NCBI GenBank assembly: GCA_947175975.1
Contig: CAMWOX010000026.1
Coordinates: 1 to 12,589, forward strand
Reading direction: 5' to 3'
From: an uncultured Ruminococcus sp.
GTDB lineage: Bacteria > Bacillota > Clostridia > Oscillospirales > Ruminococcaceae
Length of the DNA: 12,589 bases
Position 1 is the stretch's first letter. Each line of letters begins with the position of its first letter. The position numbers and the translations under genes were made by a program. The notes under the pieces were generated by a model. That model saw only the letters and a list, made by a program, of their open reading frames with translations, did not search any database and had not been told where the DNA came from. Shown piece after piece: positions 7,742 to 12,589 of the stretch.

Positions 7742-9014
7742 GAACAATGGACAACACCGCATTGTCCGTGCTGACTTCCTTACGGAGAAAGTCCCATGCT
7801 TCTTCATAAGTCAGATCAGCCAGTGTTGCAATCGATTCAAATGGTTTCACACCCGTCATATAACTGTCCAGCAGCATAGAGGCATTACTATCCACATAAT
7901 TCATGGACGAAATCATATTGCCGTAGGAGGATTTCTTCAATCGTTCAAATGCCTGTCTGTCAAAACCATTTGCTTTGGCATGTTCCAGAACTTCAAAAAT
8001 TCTTTCCCGTACTTCATGAGGATTTCTGGATTCACCGCTCAATCCGACTGAAAAATGCCCGCCGCCACTGAATGGCGAATCCGCATTAAATTCAAAATTA
8101 ATCAGATTTTTTTCTAGCATTTCCTGATAAAATGCAGAACTGGAATTGAACAATGTCCGCATTGCCAGATTGACCAACAGCTCTGCTCGGAGCAGTTCAC
8201 TGCCCTGCTTTCTGGGGCGGAGCTTAAAATCCAGACTGAATAAAGGCACACCTACAGGCGCAATGCTTTCCATCTCAGCAGACCGGATCTGCTCTGGCTC
8301 TTCCGGGAAAACTTCCTCCAGTCCCTGGTCTTCACAGGGAATTAATAATTTATCGCAGATTTCGAGGACTTCTTCAGCCTTGACATCGCCTGCAACAGCA
8401 AGCGTCATATTATGCAGATTATAAAACGTCCGGTAACATCTGTACAACAGATCCGCATTGATTTGTGCAATGCTCTGCTCTGTACCTGCAATATCAATCC
8501 GGACAGGATGATGAAAATACATGCCTCTGAGGGAATTAAAAAATAATTTCCAACCTGGCTCATCCTGATTCATACGGATTTCCTGTGCAATAATGCCCTG
8601 TTCTTTCCGGACGGTTTCTTCTGTAAAATACGGATGCTGCACAAAATCTAGTAAAATTTCCAGTGATGGCTTGAAATTCTCCGAACACATGAACAGATAT
8701 GCCGTCCTGTCAAACGAAGTATAGGCATTGGCAATTGCACCTGTTTCAGCGTAACGAGCGAATGCATCACAGTCTTCGTTCTCGAAAAGCTTATGCTCCA
8801 GAAAATGTGCAATCCCTTCCGGCACTTGTGCAAAATCCTGTTCGCCTTTTAATTTGAATCTTGTATTCACAGAGCCATATTTCGTGCCGAATAACGCATA
8901 GGCACTGTGATAGCCAGGCATTTCCATAATATCAATATTCAAACCTGTTGGATGCTTGACACGCAGACAACTCTGGTTGCCGTAAGGTGCAGTGATGATC
9001 TCGGAATTTCTCAT
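7734..9014 (-). CDS. M16 family zinc metallopeptidase, active subunit (YfmH/YmfH-like)
   Basis: This 426-residue protein has the inverted zinc motif HxxEH of M16 peptidases (H70-F-L-E73-H74). The third ligand should be a glutamate in KEQGIIAQEI (E138 or E145). A fold repeat follows, with LAVAGD at 205-210 closing the first domain and SPFSGGGHFSVGLSGESR (313-330) in the second. No signal peptide is visible, so it is probably cytosolic. It matches the proteins labelled YfmH (B. subtilis YmfH), which annotation pipelines link to EF-P 5-aminopentanol modification; that link is by association and the substrate is unknown. The ATG overlaps the stop of the upstream M16 gene (ATGA) and has AGGAGG 7 bases upstream. 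The two proteins very likely form a heterodimer of active and inactive halves, as in the mitochondrial processing peptidase. Confidence 0.9.
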   Translation of the reverse strand: MRNSEIITAPYGNQSCLRVKHPTGLNIDIMEMPGYHSAYALFGTKYGSVNTRFKLKGEQDFAQVPEGIAHFLEHKLFENEDCDAFARYAETGAIANAYTSFDRTAYLFMCSENFKPSLEILLDFVQHPYFTEETVRKEQGIIAQEIRMNQDEPGWKLFFNSLRGMYFHHPVRIDIAGTEQSIAQINADLLYRCYRTFYNLHNMTLAVAGDVKAEEVLEICDKLLIPCEDQGLEEVFPEEPEQIRSAEMESIAPVGVPLFSLDFKLRPRKQGSELLRAELLVNLAMRTLFNSSSAFYQEMLEKNLINFEFNADSPFSGGGHFSVGLSGESRNPHEVRERIFEVLEHAKANGFDRQAFERLKKSSYGNMISSMNYVDSNASMLLDSYMTGVKPFESIATLADLTYEEAWDFLRKEVSTDNAVLSIVHA

Positions 9015-10282
9015 GTCTCATCCTCCTGTTCTAAAATATATACACTATCCAACTGCAAAGCATTTGCTGTTCGGATTACGTCTTCTCTTGTAACCTGTTC
9101 ATACAAAACGATTCTCTCCTCCAAGCCCGCATGATCCTCCCGAATACGCTGTTCCAGAATCTGCGTCATACAGGAAGCAGGTGTGTCTCCTGACAGACGC
9201 AGTGCATTTAGAATATAACGCTTTGTATTCTCCAGAAGATCATCTTCAAAATCTCCATTTTTCAGCAGATCCAGTTGTTCCAGCACTGCATTCTGTGTTT
9301 TTTCAAGATTCTCTGAAGAAACTCCGGAGGAAACAATCATTGTGCTTTTCAGGAAAATATCTTTACTGGAACAATAATAACACAGACTCATTTTCTCCCG
9401 GATATTCGAGAACAGCAACGAAAATGGCACACCGCCAAAGATAAGACTTGTTGTCCGGAGCTGTTCCGGTGTGATTTTCTGTTCTGTATTCAATTTGAAT
9501 GCCATCAGCAACTGAGACTGGTTCACATCCATGGACTCCCGGACTGTCTTCACTTCGGATTTGAGAGGACTCGGAGCAAAATAACCAAGATCCGCAATTT
9601 TTCTTGGTGCAAGTGCATTCCGGAATAAATCCTTCAGTTCCGGAGCATCTTCTGCACCAACATAGTAAATCATAATTTCAGATTTTGCAAGAATTTCCAC
9701 ATATGCCTGATAAACAGTTTCCGGTGTGAGTGCAAGGGCATCTTCTCTTGTGCCACAACATGGATAGGCGATCACCTCACCTGCAAAAGCAGTCTGTTTT
9801 AGTTTTTTAGAAGCATAGGCTCTCTTATTATTGATCTCACTGTCAATTGCATCTAATAATTCCTGCCGTTCCGTCTGAAATGCCTGTTCTGTAAATGCAT
9901 TTCCGGCATCATTCAATAATGGATGCAGAATACAGTCCAGCAACATCTCTGCACTCTCTTTCCGGAGATTTTCCTGATGCAGTGCATAAGCATCTGCAAT
10001 GACATCCACTGTAAAATGCATCTGGAAAACATCTCCCAGGACAGCAACACTACTGTCAAAACTTGCACCATACAGCTCCTGCATTCTTTCAGACATTTTT
10101 GCAATACTGGGATATTTTGCACAGGAATTTAATAAAATACTATGTGCAAGATCCCATTTTGCATAATTCTCAGGCTGTGCCGGCATTGACATAATCATCA
10201 TAATATGACTGGTCTTGAATTTCGGCTCTGTTATCATTGTCAGCTGCACACCGTCACATAACTGTTCTGTGATTTCTTTCAA
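9011..10282 (-). CDS. Inactive M16 peptidase homologue (YfmF/YmfF-like)
   Basis: This protein of about 423 residues has the M16 fold pattern but no HxxEH where it should be: the corresponding helix reads WDLAHSILLNSC. It still keeps the second-half features, such as GGVPFSLLFSNIREKMSLCYY-type sequence, followed by YCSSKD and the glycine-rich strand. It is therefore a non-catalytic partner, comparable to the alpha subunit of processing peptidases, and pairs with the active subunit encoded 4 bases overlapping downstream. The open frame runs to a GTG at 10324, but that codon sits only 5 bases from the -10 box, at or before the expected transcription start. A TTG at 10282 with AAAGGA 10 bases upstream is a better start and leaves a leader of about 40 bases; a TTG at 10288 is a less well spaced alternative. 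First gene of the probable operon. Function in the cell is unknown. Confidence 0.85.
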   Translation of the reverse strand: MKEITEQLCDGVQLTMITEPKFKTSHIMMIMSMPAQPENYAKWDLAHSILLNSCAKYPSIAKMSERMQELYGASFDSSVAVLGDVFQMHFTVDVIADAYALHQENLRKESAEMLLDCILHPLLNDAGNAFTEQAFQTERQELLDAIDSEINNKRAYASKKLKQTAFAGEVIAYPCCGTREDALALTPETVYQAYVEILAKSEIMIYYVGAEDAPELKDLFRNALAPRKIADLGYFAPSPLKSEVKTVRESMDVNQSQLLMAFKLNTEQKITPEQLRTTSLIFGGVPFSLLFSNIREKMSLCYYCSSKDIFLKSTMIVSSGVSSENLEKTQNAVLEQLDLLKNGDFEDDLLENTKRYILNALRLSGDTPASCMTQILEQRIREDHAGLEERIVLYEQVTREDVIRTANALQLDSVYILEQEDET

Positions 10283-10292
10283 TATCAACCCG

Positions 10293-10298
10293 TCCTTT
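10293..10298 (-). promoter_or_regulatory. Ribosome site deciding the yfmF-like start
   Basis: AAAGGA on the minus strand (10298-10293) lies 10 bases before the TTG at 10282 and 4 bases before the TTG at 10288. The 10-base spacing equals that of the same AAAGGA before dapF. The GTG at 10324 has no ribosome site because the promoter occupies that space. Confidence 0.55.
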
Positions 10299-10329
10299 GT
10301 AAAAATAATTTCAGAATAACTCACTGTTT

Positions 10330-10358
10330 ATTATAACATAAATTCTGTGAAAATGCAA
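10330..10358 (-). promoter_or_regulatory. Sigma-A promoter of the M16-lgt-folD-AIM24 operon
   Basis: TTGCAT (10358-10353), a 17-base spacer ending TATGT, then TATAAT (10335-10330) on the minus strand. Extended -10. Transcription should start near 10323. No further promoter of this quality was seen between the five genes down to 5177. Confidence 0.8.
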
Positions 10359-10395
10359 GCATAATTTCTATCTCAAAATAATTTTCCGGAACTAC

Positions 10396-10424
10396 TTGCA
10401 ATTGCATGAAAAATATGCTATAAT
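10396..10424 (+). promoter_or_regulatory. Sigma-A promoter of dapF-dapL
   Basis: TTGCAA (10396-10401), a 17-base spacer ending TATGC, then TATAAT (10419-10424). Extended -10. The -35 overlaps a 10-base palindrome TGCAATTGCA (10397-10406). Transcription should start near 10431, only about 35 bases before the dapF ATG, too short for a lysine riboswitch. Confidence 0.8.
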
Positions 10425-10449
10425 AATTTTTGCAGGCATCTATATGCAG

Positions 10450-10455
10450 AAAGGA
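10450..10455 (+). promoter_or_regulatory. Ribosome site deciding the dapF start
   Basis: AAAGGA lies 10 bases before the ATG at 10466. A TTG at 10430 is in frame, but it coincides with the predicted transcription start and has no ribosome site, so it is rejected. Confidence 0.7.
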
Positions 10456-10465
10456 TGATTGTCTC

Positions 10466-11317
10466 ATGAAATTTTCAAAAATGCATGGTATCGGCAATGA
10501 CTATGTCTATGTCAACTGCTTTGAAGAACAGGTCAGCAATCCGGAACAACTCTCCATCCTGGTCAGTGACCGGAGAAAAGGCATTGGCTCGGATGGATTG
10601 ATTTTAATTCTGCCATCAGAAAAAGCAGACTGCCGGATGCGGATCTTCAATGCAGACGGTTCAGAAGCCATGATGTGCGGCAATGGCATCCGCTGTGTGG
10701 GCAAATATGCTTATGATCACGGCATCGTCACAAAACCAGAACTCTCCGTGGAAACAAACTCCGGAATTAAGTATATTCAGCTCCAGATCCAGGATCAGAA
10801 AGCAGTCGGTGCAACAGTTGATATGGGAAAAGCCATTCTCAAACCAAAGCTGATCCCCATGTATGCAGAGGGCGAAAATTTTATTGCAAAGGATTTGCTG
10901 GTCGATCAGAAAATCTACTCTGCAACAGCCGTTTCTATGGGCAATCCTCATTGTGTTGTTTTTCTGGAAGAAAACATTGCAGAACTGGATCTTGAAAAAA
11001 TTGGTCCTGGCTTTGAACATCATGCAGTATTCCCGGAACGTGTCAATACAGAATTTGTAAATGTTCTGGATGATCATACACTCAGAATGCGTGTCTGGGA
11101 ACGTGGAAGCGGCGAGACAATGGCTTGTGGTACAGGTGCATGTGCAGTAGCAGTCGCATCCGTCCTGAATGGTTACTGCAAACAGGATCAGGAAATCACA
11201 GTGAAATTATCCGGCGGCGACTTGCAGATTGTCTATCATTCTGACCAGACTGTCACAATGACCGGTTCAGCAACCCATGTCTTTGACGGTATCTGGCAGG
11301 AAGAAAATAAAATTTAA
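10466..11317 (+). CDS. dapF: Diaminopimelate epimerase DapF
   Basis: DapF interconverts LL- and meso-diaminopimelate without a cofactor, using two cysteines as acid and base; meso-DAP goes to peptidoglycan and lysine. With the ATG at 10466 the protein has 283 residues, normal for the family, and starts with the standard MKFSKMHGIGNDYVYV. The first catalytic cysteine is C71 in ADGSEAMMCGNGIRC (63-77) and the second C221 in GSGETMACGTGACA (214-227). Substrate-contact segments SMGNPHCVVF (157-166) and NTEFVNV (194-200) are also present. The enzyme is cytosolic and works as one protein with two similar halves. It is followed after 18 bases by dapL, which makes its substrate, so the two form an operon that covers the last two steps to meso-DAP. 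Identification is secure. Confidence 0.97.
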   Translation: MKFSKMHGIGNDYVYVNCFEEQVSNPEQLSILVSDRRKGIGSDGLILILPSEKADCRMRIFNADGSEAMMCGNGIRCVGKYAYDHGIVTKPELSVETNSGIKYIQLQIQDQKAVGATVDMGKAILKPKLIPMYAEGENFIAKDLLVDQKIYSATAVSMGNPHCVVFLEENIAELDLEKIGPGFEHHAVFPERVNTEFVNVLDDHTLRMRVWERGSGETMACGTGACAVAVASVLNGYCKQDQEITVKLSGGDLQIVYHSDQTVTMTGSATHVFDGIWQEENKI

Positions 11318-11335
11318 CAGGAGGGTATTTTTAAA

Positions 11336-12568
11336 ATGGTAAAAGTGAACGAGAATTATCTCAGACTGGAAAAAAATTATTTATTCATCCGGATCGCTGA
11401 GAAAGTAAATGCATTCCAGAAAGCAAATCCGGATGCAAAATTAATCCGAATGGGAATCGGCGATGTCACAAGACCGATTGCACCTGTCGTTGTGGATGCA
11501 ATGAAAAAAGCCTGCGACGAAATGGGTGTGAAAGAAACATTCCGTGGCTATGAGGACAGCGGTGCAGGTTATGACTTCCTCCGGAATGCAGTATCTAATT
11601 ATTATCGCTCTTTCGGTGCAGATGTTCCAGCATCCGATATTCGGATCAATGATGGTGCAAAGAGCGACTGCGGCAATTTAGTAGACATTTTCGGCGACGA
11701 TAATATTATTTTAATTACAGATCCGGCTTATCCTGTCTATGTAGATTCTAATCTGATGAATGGCAGACAGATCGTCTATGCAGATTCCAATGAGGAAAAC
11801 CAGTTTGCTGCTATGCCTGCGCCAGACGGCTACGATCTCAACGGCGAAAAAGTATTCCCGGATATTATTTATTTATGCTCCCCAAATAATCCGACTGGTG
11901 CGGCGTATTCCAGGGAACAGCTTGCAGAATGGATTGCTTATGCAAAAGCACATGGTGCTGTGATTCTCTACGATGCTGCTTATGAAGCATTCATCAGTGA
12001 AGAAAACATTCCCCGGAGTATTTACCAGATCGACGGTGCAAAAGAAGTGGCAATTGAGATGTGTTCCCTGTCCAAGACAGCCGGATTCACAGGCATTCGC
12101 TGCGGTTATACAGTCGTTCCGTCTGAACTGAAAGCAACTGCATCTGATGGAACAGAAGTCAGCCTTGCACAGCTCTGGAACAGACGTGAAGGATCAAAAT
12201 TCAACGGTGTTTCCTATCCGGTACAGCGTGGTGCAGAAGCTGTCTTCACGGCGGAAGGTCAGAAACAGGTCAAAGAGAATATTCTCTATTATCAGGAAAA
12301 TGCCCGTGTCATCGCTGAGACACTCAAAGAATTGAATATCCCGTTCACAGGTGGCATCAATTCTCCTTACATCTGGTTCAAATGCCCGTTCGGCATGGAC
12401 AGCTGGGCATTCTTTGATAAAATGCTGAATGAAATTGCTGTTGTCGGCACACCAGGAGCAGGATTCGGCAAGAACGGCACAAACTGGTTCAGGCTTACAG
12501 CATTTGGCGATAAAGATCTCACGATCGAGGCTATGAATCGTCTGAAAGAACTCGTGAAAAATAATTAA
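11336..12568 (+). CDS. dapL: LL-diaminopimelate aminotransferase DapL
   Basis: DapL is a PLP-dependent enzyme that converts tetrahydrodipicolinate directly to LL-DAP with glutamate as amino donor, bypassing the succinylated or acetylated intermediates of the DapD/C/E routes. The 410-residue length is normal. The PLP lysine is K247 in SLSKTAGFTGIRCGY (244-258). Other fold I class marks are SPNNPTG (182-188), D213 and Y216 in YDAAYEAF, and the substrate-carboxylate arginine R386 in NWFRLTAF. The N-terminal NENYLRLEKNYLFIRI (5-20) is typical of DapL rather than of aspartate aminotransferases. The ATG has a strong AGGAGG 11 bases upstream. The gene sits 18 bases behind dapF, with which it shares a promoter. 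No terminator is visible in the 21 bases left in the window. Confidence 0.96.
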   Translation: MVKVNENYLRLEKNYLFIRIAEKVNAFQKANPDAKLIRMGIGDVTRPIAPVVVDAMKKACDEMGVKETFRGYEDSGAGYDFLRNAVSNYYRSFGADVPASDIRINDGAKSDCGNLVDIFGDDNIILITDPAYPVYVDSNLMNGRQIVYADSNEENQFAAMPAPDGYDLNGEKVFPDIIYLCSPNNPTGAAYSREQLAEWIAYAKAHGAVILYDAAYEAFISEENIPRSIYQIDGAKEVAIEMCSLSKTAGFTGIRCGYTVVPSELKATASDGTEVSLAQLWNRREGSKFNGVSYPVQRGAEAVFTAEGQKQVKENILYYQENARVIAETLKELNIPFTGGINSPYIWFKCPFGMDSWAFFDKMLNEIAVVGTPGAGFGKNGTNWFRLTAFGDKDLTIEAMNRLKELVKNN

Positions 12569-12589
12569 TTGCATTTTTTTGTGTAGTAT
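12569..12589 (+). promoter_or_regulatory. Possible start of another promoter, cut by window edge
   Basis: TTGCAT (12569-12574) follows the dapL stop directly. If the spacer is 17 bases as in the other promoters here, the -10 would begin at 12592, outside the window. Spacer positions 13-15 are TAT, as in the TATGC/TATGT spacer ends of the other five promoters. Half of the element is unseen, so this is a suggestion only. Confidence 0.35.

Noticed and set aside
7742..7807. N-terminal extension of Lgt by 22 residues
   Set aside because: The segment is basic, lies wholly inside the peptidase gene, has no ribosome site and is not typical of Lgt; the ATG at 7741 gives a normal protein.
10425..10465. 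Lysine riboswitch before dapF
   Set aside because: The predicted leader is about 35 bases; the lysine aptamer needs well over 150.
10661..11077. Antisense open frame of 138 codons inside dapF
   Set aside because: It is a reverse-frame shadow of a clear dapF gene, has no ribosome site or promoter, and its protein resembles no family I know.
12194..12574. Antisense open frame of 126 codons inside dapL
   Set aside because: It lies opposite a fully conserved PLP enzyme and shows no translation signals.
12555..12580. AAAAAT ... ATTTTTTT as a terminator for dapF-dapL
   Set aside because: The stem would be only A-T pairs and overlaps the end of dapL; no GC-rich stem precedes the T run.

Overview
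The window looks like core chromosome of a low-to-moderate GC Firmicute, most likely a Clostridia member of the Ruminococcus/Oscillospiraceae type. The basis is strong AGGAGG-type ribosome sites, sigma-A promoters, non-ATG starts, ThyX as thymidylate synthase, and a DapF-DapL pair for meso-diaminopimelate. The taxonomic placement is inference from gene content and protein flavour; I could not run a search. I see no insertion sequence, prophage, CRISPR array, tRNA or rRNA. Every gene belongs to a recognisable family.

Layout from left to right. (1) Bases 1-79, minus strand: the first 26 codons of a DJ-1/PfpI family gene, cut by the window edge. (2) thyX (157-933, minus) with its own promoter. 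(3) A UvrD/PcrA-type DNA helicase (1013-3346, minus, TTG start). (4) Divergent from it, a beta-CASP metallo-beta-lactamase ribonuclease (3525-5120, plus). (5) A strong hairpin at 5130-5164 that can stop transcription from both sides. (6) A probable five-gene minus-strand operon read from about 10323 down to 5177: an inactive M16 peptidase homologue (yfmF-like), an active M16 zinc peptidase (yfmH-like), lgt, folD and an AIM24/TIGR00266 family protein. (7) Divergent from that operon, dapF and dapL (10466-12568, plus). The last 21 bases appear to contain the -35 box of another promoter.

How the genes fit together. FolD makes and interconverts 5,10-methylene-THF, and ThyX spends it on dTMP while returning THF rather than DHF, so two ends of folate one-carbon use lie in this window, in separate transcription units. 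DapL and DapF are the last two steps to meso-DAP for the cell wall and lysine. Lgt starts lipoprotein maturation and is translationally linked to a two-subunit M16 protease pair. PcrA serves DNA repair and replication, and the beta-CASP enzyme RNA processing or decay.

The most notable non-coding signal is that all five promoters in the window share one architecture: a TTGCAT-like -35, a spacer of exactly 17 bases that ends TATGC or TATGT, and TATAAT. Two start codons (yfmF, dapF) can be moved downstream because the farthest upstream candidates lie at or before the predicted transcription start. I found no convincing undescribed system; the M16 pair-lgt-folD-AIM24 operon is the best candidate for unexplained biology.
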